This document shows positions 50,408-58,713 of a stretch of 64,000 bases of DNA, piece by piece (position 1 is the stretch's first letter; each line of letters begins with the position of its first letter). The stretch comes from Ramlibacter paludis (GTDB taxonomy: Bacteria > Pseudomonadota > Gammaproteobacteria > Burkholderiales > Burkholderiaceae_C), in NCBI RefSeq assembly GCF_022012305.1, contig NZ_JAKLTM010000003.1:558001-622000 (forward strand), written 5' to 3'. The notes under the pieces were generated by a model. That model saw only the letters and a program-made list of their open reading frames with translations. It ran no database searches and was not told the origin of the DNA. The position numbers were made by a program, and so were the translations under genes.

Positions 50408-51278
50408 AGCCGTTGGCGCGGCGCGTCCACTGGATGGCGCCGGGCGGCAGGTCGCCGCCGGACTGCGGCTTGACCACGCCATTGGACAGCACGACGTAGC
50501 TGCGGCGGCCGGACTCGCCCTTGCCGGACCACTCGATGGTGCCGATGGTGCGCGGCGTGGCCGCGGCCGTGCGGACCGCGGCGGGACGTTCGGCGCCGGC
50601 GGCAGCAACGGCCGGCAGCGCCACTTGCGGCAAGGCCGGCATCGCGGGACCGCCCAGGCTGGCATTCAGCTTGTCGGCCTGCAGCGCCCCCGCCCGCACG
50701 TTGCGGATGTGGCGCAGCGTTTCGACCGGCAGCTGCTCGGTGTTGAGCCCGCTCCAGGTGCTGCGGGCGCGCGTCGAGAGGTTGTAGTAGATCGAGATGC
50801 CTTCGCGCAGCTTGGCGGCGCGCTGCTCCGGCGACAGGCCGAGGCGGGCGATGCGCTGCGCGCTCCAGACGGCGGCTTCGCGCAGCAGGCGCGCTGCGGC
50901 ATGCACGGCTTCCACCGCATCGTTCGGGTTGCGCAGGCCCACCGCCTTGGCCGTCGCCGGTTCGAACTGGCCGAGGCCCTGGCTCACCACGCCGTTGCGG
51001 CCGAGGCCGGCGCGCGGCACCCAGCTGGTCTCGGCGTTGATCACGCCGTAGACGTCGCGGAAATCCAGGCCGACGTCCTTCAGGCCCGCGCGGTCGGCGG
51101 CGGAGCGCGCCAGCAGCAGCCGCGAGTTCGGATCCAGCGTGACCGTGCCGCCGCCGAGGTTCGCGGGCACCCAGCGCAGCTGGGAATCCAGCGACGCGGA
51201 GGCGGACGCGGCGCCGGCTCCCATCAGGAAAACGGCGAAAACGGCAAGGCAACGGCTGAGGCTGGAGGTCTTCTTCAT
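50406..51278 (-). CDS. Lytic transglycosylase-type (SLT) secreted protein
   Basis: This 290-residue envelope protein has a signal peptide (basic start MKKTSS, hydrophobic core, cleavage probably near ASASA). The SLT fold shows VYGVINAETSW with the predicted catalytic Glu83 and the GLGQFEPATAKAVGL block typical of GLGQ-type transglycosylases, followed by a helical region ending in IYYNLSTR. The remaining C-terminal part (about 185-290) is Ala/Pro-rich with a small beta segment near GTIEWSGKG. It would cleave peptidoglycan glycan strands in the periplasm. ATG 51278 gives a clean signal peptide; the frame upstream runs into the tRNA gene and is discarded. Confidence 0.87.
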   Translation of the reverse strand: MKKTSSLSRCLAVFAVFLMGAGAASASASLDSQLRWVPANLGGGTVTLDPNSRLLLARSAADRAGLKDVGLDFRDVYGVINAETSWVPRAGLGRNGVVSQGLGQFEPATAKAVGLRNPNDAVEAVHAAARLLREAAVWSAQRIARLGLSPEQRAAKLREGISIYYNLSTRARSTWSGLNTEQLPVETLRHIRNVRAGALQADKLNASLGGPAMPALPQVALPAVAAAGAERPAAVRTAAATPRTIGTIEWSGKGESGRRSYVVLSNGVVKPQSGGDLPPGAIQWTRRANG

Positions 51279-51375
51279 GTAGGTCACGAGGCGAGGACCT
51301 TGTATGACTGGTCCTACACGGATGGTTCCGGCCGGATGGGCTCGCAGCCCGTGAAATTGTCCCCGGCGGAAAGGA

Positions 51376-51399
51376 AAACGCCACCCGGAGGTGGCGTTT
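51376..51399 (-). terminator. Rho-independent terminator after tRNA-Val
   Basis: Read on the minus strand, AAACGCCACC pairs perfectly with GGTGGCGTTT around a 4-base loop and runs into a T-rich tail (TTTTCCTTT). It begins 10 bp after the tRNA 3' end, as expected for a monocistronic tRNA transcript. Confidence 0.85.
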
Positions 51400-51409
51400 C
51401 GAAGAATTC

Positions 51410-51484
51410 TGGTGGGTGATGCAGGGTTTGAACCTGCGACCCCTGCCGTGTGAAGGCAGTGCTCTACCGCTGAGCTAATCACCC
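51410..51484 (-). tRNA. tRNA-Val (CAC)
   Basis: A 75-base tRNA is encoded on the minus strand with CCA included. The acceptor stem GGGTGAT pairs with ATCACCC. The D-arm is TAGCTCAGCGGTAGAGC-like, the anticodon stem CTGCC/GGCAG holds the loop TTCACAC, giving anticodon CAC, and the T-arm contains GGTTCAAACCC. The anticodon reads GUG valine codons, frequent in this GC-rich genome. Confidence 0.96.
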
Positions 51485-51509
51485 ATTTCCCTGTGCGGGA
51501 AGCCCATGA

Positions 51510-52226
51510 TTATGCCACAGTCGAAATGCTCAGCTGACGCCAGACTGTCTTGCCGCCGCTGGCCTTGTCCAGTTGCTTGAGCACGTCCTCGTGGGCCGCC
51601 GCTTCCTGGTCGCTGGCCAGCAGCACAGGCAGCGTGAACTGGCGCAGGTCGATGCGGGTGACGATGCCGCTGACGGCGCTGGCGTCGCCCTCGTCGATCA
51701 GCAGGGCGTCCTGGCCGCGCGTGAGGTTGATGTAGACGTCGGCCAGCAATTCGGCGTCCAGCAACGCGCCGTGCAGCGTGCGGCCGGAGTTGTCGACTTC
51801 CAGCCGGTCGCACAGCGCATCCAGGCTGTTGCGCTTGCCGGGATACATCTCCTTGGCCATGGCCAGGGAGTCGGTCACCTTGGCCACGTGCCCGGTGAAC
51901 GCAGGCCGGCCCAGCAGTTCCAGCTCCTTGTTCAGGAAGCCGATGTCGAAGGGCGCGTTGTGGATGATGATCTCGGCGCCGGCGACGTACTCCATGAACT
52001 CGTCGACGACGGCCGCGAACTTCGGCTTGTCGCGCAGGAACTCGTTGCTGATGCCGTGCACCTTGAGCGCGTCCTCGTGCGAGTCGCGCTCCGGGTTCAG
52101 GTAGAAATGCTTGTTGTTGCCGGTGAGCTTGCGGGCCACCAGCTCCACGCAGCCGATCTCGATGATGCGGTCGCCGGTCTCGGCGGACAGGCCGGTGGTT
52201 TCGGTGTCGAGGACGATCTGGCGCAT
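51510..52226 (-). CDS. dnaQ: DNA polymerase III epsilon subunit (3'-5' proofreading exonuclease)
   Basis: DnaQ is the proofreading subunit of the replicative polymerase core. The 238-residue protein shows all DEDDh exonuclease motifs: Exo I LDTETTGL (Asp7, Glu9), Exo II HNAPFDIGFLN and Exo III HGALLDAELLADVY. The C-terminal tail that contacts the alpha subunit is present after about residue 180. ATG 52226 is the start. An open frame continues upstream through the intergenic region but lacks homology. A TATAAT box ends 7 bp before the ATG, so the mRNA may be nearly leaderless. Confidence 0.96.
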   Translation of the reverse strand: MRQIVLDTETTGLSAETGDRIIEIGCVELVARKLTGNNKHFYLNPERDSHEDALKVHGISNEFLRDKPKFAAVVDEFMEYVAGAEIIIHNAPFDIGFLNKELELLGRPAFTGHVAKVTDSLAMAKEMYPGKRNSLDALCDRLEVDNSGRTLHGALLDAELLADVYINLTRGQDALLIDEGDASAVSGIVTRIDLRQFTLPVLLASDQEAAAHEDVLKQLDKASGGKTVWRQLSISTVA

Positions 52227-52233
52227 CGGCGCG

Positions 52234-52239
52234 ATTATA
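52234..52239 (-). promoter_or_regulatory. Consensus -10 box immediately before dnaQ
   Basis: TATAAT is read on the minus strand and followed by 7 bases (CGCGCCG) before the dnaQ ATG. A transcript from here would start at or next to the initiation codon. No good -35 lies 17 bp upstream (GCCGGC), so strength or activator dependence is unclear. Confidence 0.45.
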
Positions 52240-52285
52240 GGGAGCCACCCCCGGGCGCCGGCCACCCGGACGGCGCTTCCGTGCG

Positions 52286-52321
52286 AATGTCCCATGCAAT
52301 GTCCCATTGACAGGACATTGC
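52286..52321 (+). promoter_or_regulatory. Probable operator for the GntR-type regulator, with embedded -35 box
   Basis: A perfect 9-bp inverted repeat GCAATGTCC-(8 bp)-GGACATTGC occupies 52296-52321. A further direct copy of the half-site (AATGTCCCAT) sits 12 bp upstream at 52286. The spacer contains a perfect TTGACA (52307-52312), so a bound regulator would cover the promoter of its own gene. The -10 at 52330-52335 (GACCAT) is weak. Position 23 bp before the regulator start suggests autoregulation. Confidence 0.6.
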
Positions 52322-52343
52322 AACCGATCGACCATGCGCAGCC

Positions 52344-53144
52344 ATGGCGGACACCCTCCCCCTGCCCAAGTACCACCAGATCTACCTGGTGCTGCGCGAG
52401 CAGTTGCACGAGGGCCGCTTCGCCCAGGGCCTGCCCGGCGAACTGGCCTTGATGCGGCAGTTCGGCGTGGCGCGCGTCACCGTGCGCCGGGCGCTGCAGG
52501 AGCTGGCCGGCGAAGGCCTGATCGCGCGCGAGCGCGGCCGCGGCACCCATCCCGTGGCCGGCAGCATCGTGCCCATCGCCACCCGCGCGTCCGACCCCGG
52601 CATCAAGCGCACGCGGCTCACCGGGCTGCTGGAAAACATCGTGGCGACCAGCCTGCACACCTCGGTCAAGGTGCTGGAGGTGACGCAGGTTGCCGCCACC
52701 GTCGAAGTCGCGCAGGCGCTGCGCCTGCTGCCCGGCGACCCGGTGCAGAAGGCGGTGCGGGTGCGCTCCACGCGCGCCGGGCCGCTGTCGCACATCACCA
52801 CCTGGGTGCCGGCGGAACTCGCACGCAGCTTCGGCAAGCGCGAACTGCAGAAGAAGGCGATCCTGCTGCTGCTGGAAGAGGCCGGCGTGCGGGTGGGCGG
52901 CGCCCACCAGACCATTTCCGCACGACTGGCCGACGCGCAGGTCGCGTCCCACCTGGGCATCGCCGTCGGCTCGGCGCTGATGGCGGTGCGCCGCCTGATC
53001 CACGACGAACAGGGCAAGCCGGTGCAGTGGCTGCACGGCCTGTACCGCCCGGATCGCTACGAATACCAGATGCAGCTGTCCCGCATCGGCGACATCGACG
53101 CCAAGGTGTGGGTCAGCCGCGAGTTGTCCGCGCAGTTCCATTGA
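52344..53144 (+). CDS. GntR-family (HutC/UTRA) transcriptional regulator
   Basis: This 266-residue DNA-binding regulator has an N-terminal winged helix-turn-helix (about 1-75, with LPGELALMRQFGVARVTVRRAL) and a UTRA ligand-binding domain (about 95-260). HutC-subfamily members usually repress catabolic genes until a pathway metabolite binds the UTRA domain. It stands directly upstream of the importer operon on the same strand, 23 bp before the binding-protein gene, and has an inverted-repeat operator just before its own start. It is probably the pathway-specific switch for the 53168-64000 genes. The inducer is unknown. Confidence 0.92.
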   Translation: MADTLPLPKYHQIYLVLREQLHEGRFAQGLPGELALMRQFGVARVTVRRALQELAGEGLIARERGRGTHPVAGSIVPIATRASDPGIKRTRLTGLLENIVATSLHTSVKVLEVTQVAATVEVAQALRLLPGDPVQKAVRVRSTRAGPLSHITTWVPAELARSFGKRELQKKAILLLLEEAGVRVGGAHQTISARLADAQVASHLGIAVGSALMAVRRLIHDEQGKPVQWLHGLYRPDRYEYQMQLSRIGDIDAKVWVSRELSAQFH

Positions 53145-53167
53145 AGAAACTTCCAGGAGAACGAACG

Positions 53168-54382
53168 ATGAGCCAGATCCAGAACAGCCGCCGCCGCTTC
53201 GTGGTGCAGGCCGGCGCGGCCGGCGCCGCCCTTGCCTTCCCGCTGGTGGGCGGCGCGCAGCCCAAGTCCGTGCGCGTCGGCGTGCTGCATCCGGTGACGG
53301 GCGCCCTGGCCTACTCGGGCCAGCAATGCCGCGAAGGCGCGCTGATGGCCATCGAGGACATCAACAAGGCCGGCGGCATCAAGTCCATGGGCGGGGCCAA
53401 GATCGAGCCGCTGCTGGGCGACGCGCAATCGACGCCCGCGGCGGGCACGGCGGAAGTCGAGAAGATGAACGATGCCGGCGTGAGCTGCATCGTGGGCGCC
53501 TACGCCTCGGCAATCTGCCTGGCGACGACGCAGGCCGCGGCCAAGTACAACCTGCCGCACATCGTCGACGTCGGCGTGGCCGACCAGATCGTCGAGCGCG
53601 GGCTGAAGAACACCTTCCGCTTCGCCCCAGGCTACACCAAGTGCGCGCAGGTCGCGCTGGCCAACCTGCACGTGCTGAATACCGCCGCCGGCAAGCCGGC
53701 CAGGAGCGTGATGATCATCCACGAGGAGTCGCTGTTCGGCACCGGCACCGCCAACCTGCTGGCGCGCGAGCTGCCCGGCTACGGCTACGAGGTGAAGGAG
53801 GTCGTCAAGCACGCCAACCCCACGCGCGACTTCAACAACATCGTGCTGCGGATGAAGGCGCTCAACCCCGACATCGTCATCCCCGCCAACTACTACAACG
53901 AATACGCGCTGCTGGTGCGCACCATGCAGCAGCAGAAGGTGCGGCCCAAGGCGATCTACTCGGTGCTGGGCGGCGCGGCTTCCAGCTACAAGTTCGTCAA
54001 GGAGTTCCCGGACGCGGCCGAAGGCATCATCGACTGCAACCACTGGTTCAACCCCAAGGACAAGCGCAGCGCGGAGCTGAAGAAGCGCACCGAGGCCAAG
54101 AACATCTTCTACAGCTACGAGGTGTTCCTCACCTATACGGCGATGCGCCTGCTGGCCGACACGCTGGAGCGGGCGAAGTCCGCCGACCGCGCGGCGATCA
54201 TCAACGCGCTGGAGACCAGCACCTTCAGCGACCACTTCCTGCCCTACGGCCCGACCAAGTTCGTCAATGGCCAGAACACCGGCGCGCAGCCGCTCATGAC
54301 GCAGGTGCTGGACAAGGACATCAAGGTGATCGTGCCGCGCGACTACCGCCAGGCCGACCCGGTCTTCCCGCTGAAGGCCTGA
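53168..54382 (+). CDS. Branched-chain-type ABC transporter substrate-binding protein
   Basis: This 404-residue periplasmic binding protein belongs to the type I (LivJ/amide/urea-like) family. A Tat-like signal (NSRRRFVVQAGAAGAAL) precedes the mature domain, which opens with VRVGVLHPVTGALAYSGQQ. The Leu/Ile/Val-type fold continues with ALMAIEDINKAGGI and the hinge block PDIVIPANYYNEYALLVRTM. It feeds the adjacent LivHMGF-type importer. AGGAGA lies 7 bp before the ATG. The ligand is not evident; family members carry amino acids, amides, urea or aromatic acids. It is the first structural gene after the regulator. Confidence 0.93.
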   Translation: MSQIQNSRRRFVVQAGAAGAALAFPLVGGAQPKSVRVGVLHPVTGALAYSGQQCREGALMAIEDINKAGGIKSMGGAKIEPLLGDAQSTPAAGTAEVEKMNDAGVSCIVGAYASAICLATTQAAAKYNLPHIVDVGVADQIVERGLKNTFRFAPGYTKCAQVALANLHVLNTAAGKPARSVMIIHEESLFGTGTANLLARELPGYGYEVKEVVKHANPTRDFNNIVLRMKALNPDIVIPANYYNEYALLVRTMQQQKVRPKAIYSVLGGAASSYKFVKEFPDAAEGIIDCNHWFNPKDKRSAELKKRTEAKNIFYSYEVFLTYTAMRLLADTLERAKSADRAAIINALETSTFSDHFLPYGPTKFVNGQNTGAQPLMTQVLDKDIKVIVPRDYRQADPVFPLKA

Positions 54383-54404
54383 ACGCGCGCACCGCGGGAC
54401 GCCC

Positions 54405-55277
54405 ATGTTCGACTTCGGCATCCTGTTTCCCGCGGTGTTGAACGGCCTGACCACCGGCGCGGTGTACGCGCTGGTGGCGCTGGGGCTCACGCTGATCTAC
54501 GGCGTGCTGCACATCATCAACTTCGCCCACGGCGCGGCGCTGATGATGGCGCTGTACGGCGTGTACTTCCTCAAGCAGGCGCTGGGCCTGGACCCTTACC
54601 TCGCGCTCTTGCCGATGGTGGCGCTGATGTTCGCCGCCGGCTACGGCCTGCAGCGGCTGGTGGTCAACCGCGCGAGCCACGGTAAGGACGAGAACATCCT
54701 GCTGGTCACACTGGGGATCTCCATCGTGCTGGAGAACCTGGCGCTGCTGGCCTTCCGCTCCGACACGCGCACCATCGACACGGCCTACACGTTGACCACG
54801 GTGCCGATCGGGCCGGCGATGATCGCGCTGCCCAAGATCGTCGCCTTCTTCGGCGCGCTGGTGGTGTCGGCGGTGCTGCTGTGGATCGTGAAGCGCACCG
54901 ACCTCGGCCGCGCCATCCGCGCGGTGGCGCGCGAGAAGCACGGGGCGCGGCTGGTCGGCATCGACGTGGACCACGTCTACGCCATGAGCTTCGGCATCGG
55001 CTTCGCCTGCCTGGGCGCGGCGGCCTGCTTCCTGCTGCCCGCCTATTACGTCAATCCCACGGTGGGCAACGGCTTCGTGCTGGTGGCCTTCACCATCGTC
55101 GTGCTGGGCGGCATGGGCAGCTTCGCCGGTGCGCTGGTGGGCGGGCTGCTGGTGGGCGTGGTGGAGTCGCTGGGCGGCCTCTGGCTCGGCGAGTCGCTGG
55201 GCCAGGTCGGCATCTTCCTGCTGTTCATCGCCGTGCTGCTGTTCCGGCCGCAGGGGCTGTTCGGAGCGAAGGCATGA
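54405..55277 (+). CDS. ABC transporter permease LivH-type
   Basis: This is a 290-residue inner-membrane permease with about eight hydrophobic helices and the LivH pattern: LTTGAVYALVALGLTLIYGVLHIINFAHGA at the start (split here by helix turns), and the cytoplasmic EAA-like block GRAIRAVAREKHGARLVGID. It forms half of the translocation channel with the LivM-type partner. Its TGA overlaps the next start by 4 bp. Confidence 0.94.
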   Translation: MFDFGILFPAVLNGLTTGAVYALVALGLTLIYGVLHIINFAHGAALMMALYGVYFLKQALGLDPYLALLPMVALMFAAGYGLQRLVVNRASHGKDENILLVTLGISIVLENLALLAFRSDTRTIDTAYTLTTVPIGPAMIALPKIVAFFGALVVSAVLLWIVKRTDLGRAIRAVAREKHGARLVGIDVDHVYAMSFGIGFACLGAAACFLLPAYYVNPTVGNGFVLVAFTIVVLGGMGSFAGALVGGLLVGVVESLGGLWLGESLGQVGIFLLFIAVLLFRPQGLFGAKA

Positions 55278-56278
55278 GGCGCGACCTGCTGCAGCTGGCG
55301 GTCTTCGTGGTGGCAGCGGCGCTGCTCACGCTGTTCGCGCAGTCGGGCGCCCTGCTGAACCTGGTGATGATGGCGCTCTACGGCGCGCTGATGGCGCAGG
55401 CCTGGAACCTGCTGGGCGGCTATGGCGGGCAGTTCTCCTTCGGCCATGCCCTCTTCTTCGGCACCGGCGCCTACGTGCAGGCGATCGCGCAGGTGCAGGG
55501 CCACCTCAATCCCTGGCTGGCGCTGCTGCTGGCCGTCGCGGCGGCGGCGGCGGTGGGCCTGGGCGTGGGCGCGCTGTCGTTCCGCTACGGCCTGCGCGGC
55601 TCCTACTTCGCGCTGGTCACGCTGGCGTTTGCCGAGGTCTTCCGGATCCTGGCGCTGTCCGTGCCTTTCACCGGCGCCGGCGTCGGCCTGATGGTGCCGC
55701 TGCAGGCCGGCGCCGCCAACATGCAGTTCGCCGACAAGCGCGGCTTCGCCTGGCTGGCGTTGGCGCTGCTCGCGCTGGCGCAACTGCTCACGGTGTGGCT
55801 GCGGCATTCGCGCTTCGGCGCGCGGCTGCAGGCGGTGCGCGACAACGAGGATGCGGCCCGGGCGATCGGCGTCGATCCCTTCCGCGTGAAACTGGGCGCC
55901 ATCGTGCTGTCGGGCGGGCTCATGGGCGCGGGCGGCGCTTTCTACGTGCAGGTGTTCCAGTACCTCGACCCCGGCATCGCCTACGGCGCGCACACCTCGG
56001 TGGAAGCGCTGGTCGCCGCCATCGTCGGCGGGCTGGGCACGCTGTGGGGGCCGGTGCTCGGGGCGGTTGCCCTGCACATCCTGGGCGACCTCACGCGCAA
56101 CCTGTTCGGCGCCCTGCCCGGCATCAACATGGTGATCTACGGCGTGGTGCTGGTGGTGATCGTCATGTTCGCGCCGCGCGGCCTGCTGGGCGTGGGCCAG
56201 TCGGTGCGGCACCTGTGGCGGCGCGCCACGGGGCCCGCCCCGGGCGCCGCGGCAGCTCCGGAGGACGCCCGTGGCTGA
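55274..56278 (+). CDS. ABC transporter permease LivM-type
   Basis: This is a 334-residue inner-membrane permease and second channel subunit. LivM hallmarks are LLGGYGGQFSFGHALFFGTGAY near the N-terminus (continuous conserved loop), the SYFALVTLAFAEVFRI helix and the EAA-like block ARLQAVRDNEDAARAIGVD. It overlaps livH by 4 bp upstream and livG by 8 bp downstream. The C-terminal tail is Arg/Ala/Pro-rich and cytoplasmic. Confidence 0.94.
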   Translation: MRRDLLQLAVFVVAAALLTLFAQSGALLNLVMMALYGALMAQAWNLLGGYGGQFSFGHALFFGTGAYVQAIAQVQGHLNPWLALLLAVAAAAAVGLGVGALSFRYGLRGSYFALVTLAFAEVFRILALSVPFTGAGVGLMVPLQAGAANMQFADKRGFAWLALALLALAQLLTVWLRHSRFGARLQAVRDNEDAARAIGVDPFRVKLGAIVLSGGLMGAGGAFYVQVFQYLDPGIAYGAHTSVEALVAAIVGGLGTLWGPVLGAVALHILGDLTRNLFGALPGINMVIYGVVLVVIVMFAPRGLLGVGQSVRHLWRRATGPAPGAAAAPEDARG

Positions 56279-57032
56279 CGCCCTGCTGCAGCTCGCGGGC
56301 GTGTCGAAGTCCTTCGGCGGCCTCGCCGCGGTGCGCGACGTTTCGCTGGCGCTGCCGGCCGGCACGCTCTCCGCGCTGATCGGGCCGAACGGCGCCGGCA
56401 AGACCACCCTGTTCGCGCTGATGTCCGGCTTCCTCCGGCCCGACGCGGGCCGCGTGGTGTTCGACGGCCACGACATCACCGGCACCCCGCCGCACCTGAA
56501 CGCGCGCCGCGGCATGACCCGCACCTTCCAGATCGTGCAGCCTTTCGCCGCGCAGACGGTGCGCGAGAACATCGCCGTCGGCGCCCACCTGCATTGCGCC
56601 GATCGGCGCGAGGCGCTGGCGCGCGCCGAGGCCGTGGCGCAGCGGGTCGGCCTGCGCGCGGCACTCGACCAGCCGGCCGGCGAGTTGACGGTGGCCGGCC
56701 GCAAGCGGCTGGAGCTCGCCCGGGCGCTGGCCACGCAACCGAAACTGCTGCTGCTGGACGAAGTGCTGGCGGGGCTCAACCCGCAGGAAGTGGCCGAGAT
56801 GGTGCCGGTGGTGCGCGCCATCGCCGACGGCGGCGTCACGGTGCTGATGATCGAGCACGTGATGCAGGCGGTGATGAACCTGGCGGCCCACGTCTGGGTG
56901 CTGGCGCAGGGCCAGCTGATCGCAAGCGGAACGCCCGGCGAAGTCACCCGCGACGAGCGCGTGATCGAAGCCTACCTGGGCCCCGGCACGGCACGACGGC
57001 TGGCGCGCTTCATGCCGCAGGAGGCGGCATGA
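56271..57032 (+). CDS. ABC transporter ATP-binding protein LivG-type
   Basis: This is a 253-residue cytoplasmic ATPase subunit. Walker A is GPNGAGKTT, the signature region reads LTVAGRKRLELARAL, and Walker B is LLLLDEVLAGLNP, followed by an H-loop (MIEHVMQAV). The signature lacks the classical LSGGQ but matches the divergent form common in LivG proteins. It has a GTG start inside the end of the livM gene, and its stop overlaps the livF start. Confidence 0.94.
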   Translation: MADALLQLAGVSKSFGGLAAVRDVSLALPAGTLSALIGPNGAGKTTLFALMSGFLRPDAGRVVFDGHDITGTPPHLNARRGMTRTFQIVQPFAAQTVRENIAVGAHLHCADRREALARAEAVAQRVGLRAALDQPAGELTVAGRKRLELARALATQPKLLLLDEVLAGLNPQEVAEMVPVVRAIADGGVTVLMIEHVMQAVMNLAAHVWVLAQGQLIASGTPGEVTRDERVIEAYLGPGTARRLARFMPQEAA

Positions 57033-57742
57033 GCGAAGCGCTGCTTTCCGTGCAGGGCCTGCGCAGCGGCTACGGCGCCGTGGAGGTGCTGCGCGGCGTT
57101 ACGCTGGAGGTGCGGCCCGGCGAGATCGTGGCGCTGCTCGGGAGCAACGGCGCCGGCAAGACCACCTTCAACCAGACCGTGAGCGGATTGGTGGCGGCCC
57201 GGGCCGGCAGCATCCGCTTCGACGGCCGCGACATCACCCATGCGCACTACCGCGCGGTGGTGGAACTCGGCCTGATCCACGTGCCCGAGGGCCGGCGCAT
57301 CTTCCCCAACCTCTCGGTGCTCGAGAACCTGGAGCTCGGCGCCTTCGCCCGCGCCCGCGCCAACCGCGCGCGCAACCTGGAACGCGTATTCGCGATCTTC
57401 CCGCGGCTCAAGGAGCGCACGCGCCAGGCCGCCGGCACCATGAGCGGCGGCGAGCAGCAGATGCTGGCCATAGGCCGCGGCCTGATGGGCGAGCCGCGCC
57501 TGCTGATCCTGGACGAGCCCTCGCTCGGCCTGTCGCCGCTGCTGGTGGAGGAACTGTTCGGGCTGATCGGGCGCCTGCACGCCGACGGCCTCGCCATCCT
57601 GCTGGTGGAACAGAACGTCGCGCAGTCGCTCGAGATCGCCCAGCGCGCCTACGTGCTCGAGAACGGGGCCGTGCAGTTTTCCGGCGGCAGCGAGGAGCTG
57701 CTCGCCACCGACCGCCTGCGCCAGGCCTACCTGGGCGCATGA
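57029..57742 (+). CDS. ABC transporter ATP-binding protein LivF-type
   Basis: This is a 237-residue cytoplasmic ATPase with Walker A GSNGAGKTT, signature MSGGEQQMLAIGR, Walker B LLILDEPSLGLSP and H-loop LLVEQNV. It completes the importer started at 53168. The EGRRIFPNLSVLENLELGA block is the usual LivF fingerprint. The ATG overlaps livG by 4 bp. The following gene starts 14 bp after its stop, so the operon continues. Confidence 0.95.
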   Translation: MSEALLSVQGLRSGYGAVEVLRGVTLEVRPGEIVALLGSNGAGKTTFNQTVSGLVAARAGSIRFDGRDITHAHYRAVVELGLIHVPEGRRIFPNLSVLENLELGAFARARANRARNLERVFAIFPRLKERTRQAAGTMSGGEQQMLAIGRGLMGEPRLLILDEPSLGLSPLLVEELFGLIGRLHADGLAILLVEQNVAQSLEIAQRAYVLENGAVQFSGGSEELLATDRLRQAYLGA

Positions 57743-57756
57743 AAAGGAGACAAGAT

Positions 57757-58713
57757 GTGAACCGCCTTTCCCGCCGCGCCCTGCTGCTGGCCGCAGCCGC
57801 CGCGCCCCTCGCCCGCGCGCAAGGCACGCAGCCGCCGGTGCGCATCCTCGTCGGCGCGCCACCGGGCGGCACGACCGACACCATGGCGCGCGCCGTCGCC
57901 GTCGAAATGGGCCGCGCCCTGGGCCGCACCGTGCTGGTCGAGAACAAGCCGGGCGCCGGCGGCAACATCGCCGCGGACGCCGTGGCCAAGTCGGCGCCGG
58001 ACGGCACGACGCTCCTCATGAGCTTCACGAGCCATGCGATCAACGCGAGCCTCTACCCGAGCCTGCCCTTCGACCCGGAGAAGGACTTCACGCCGCTCAC
58101 CATGGTGTCGACCTCGCCCGCGCTGCTGGTGGCCAATCCCGCGGTGCCCGCCAACAACCTGCGCGAGCTGATCGCCCTGGCGAAGGCGCGGCCCGGCAAG
58201 CTGAACTTCGCCATCGGCGGCGTCGGCTCCTCGGTGCACATGGCAGGCGAAGCCTTCAAGATGATGTCGGGCAGCTACATCGTCAACATCCCGTACAAGG
58301 GCACCGCGCCGGCGATCCAGGACGTGCTGGCCGGCCAGGTGGAGCTGATGTTCGCCAACGTCGGCAACGCGCAGGCGCATGTGAAGGCCGGCAAGCTCAA
58401 GGCGCTGGGCGTGACCAGCCCGCAGCGCCTGCCCGCCTTTCCGGACGTGCCGGCGATCGGCGAAGTGCTGCCCGGCTACCAGTCCACGGCCTGGTTCGGC
58501 CTGTTCGGGCCGGCCAAGCTGCCGCCGGAGCTGACCAAGCGCCTGAGCGACGCCGCGCGGCAGGCGGTCGGCTCGCCCGAGGTGCGCAAGCGCATCGAAT
58601 TCGAGGGCGCCACGCCGGTCGGCAACACGCCCGACGAGTTCGCGCGCTTCGTGCACGAGGAGATCGTGCGCTGGGCGAAGGTGGTGAAGTACTCGGGAGC
58701 GAAGCCGGAATGA
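57757..58713 (+). CDS. Bug/TctC-family tripartite tricarboxylate-type binding protein
   Basis: This is a 318-residue periplasmic receptor of the Bug (TTT receptor) family, which is greatly expanded in Comamonadaceae and binds mostly carboxylates. It has a short signal peptide (RLSRRALLLAAAAAPLARA), then VRILVGAPPGGTTDTMAR, RTVLVENKPGAGGNIAAD, NIPYKGTAPAIQDVLAGQVELMF (conserved blocks separated here by turns) and a late FGPAKLPPELTKRLSDA. The GTG 57757 is preferred because AAGGAG lies 8 bp upstream; the ATG at 57739 overlaps livF but has a poorer context. No TctA/TctB membrane genes accompany it, so it is an orphan receptor inside an ABC operon. Confidence 0.9.
   Translation: MNRLSRRALLLAAAAAPLARAQGTQPPVRILVGAPPGGTTDTMARAVAVEMGRALGRTVLVENKPGAGGNIAADAVAKSAPDGTTLLMSFTSHAINASLYPSLPFDPEKDFTPLTMVSTSPALLVANPAVPANNLRELIALAKARPGKLNFAIGGVGSSVHMAGEAFKMMSGSYIVNIPYKGTAPAIQDVLAGQVELMFANVGNAQAHVKAGKLKALGVTSPQRLPAFPDVPAIGEVLPGYQSTAWFGLFGPAKLPPELTKRLSDAARQAVGSPEVRKRIEFEGATPVGNTPDEFARFVHEEIVRWAKVVKYSGAKPE

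Noticed and set aside
52227-53141. Upstream extension of the dnaQ frame
   Set aside because: It would run through the intergenic operator and antisense to the GntR gene. The DnaQ family begins at the MRQIVLDTETTGL segment.
53168-58713. A complete tripartite tricarboxylate transporter
   Set aside because: Only the receptor is present; the membrane genes in this operon are LivH and LivM permeases of an ABC importer, and no TctA or TctB appears within the window.
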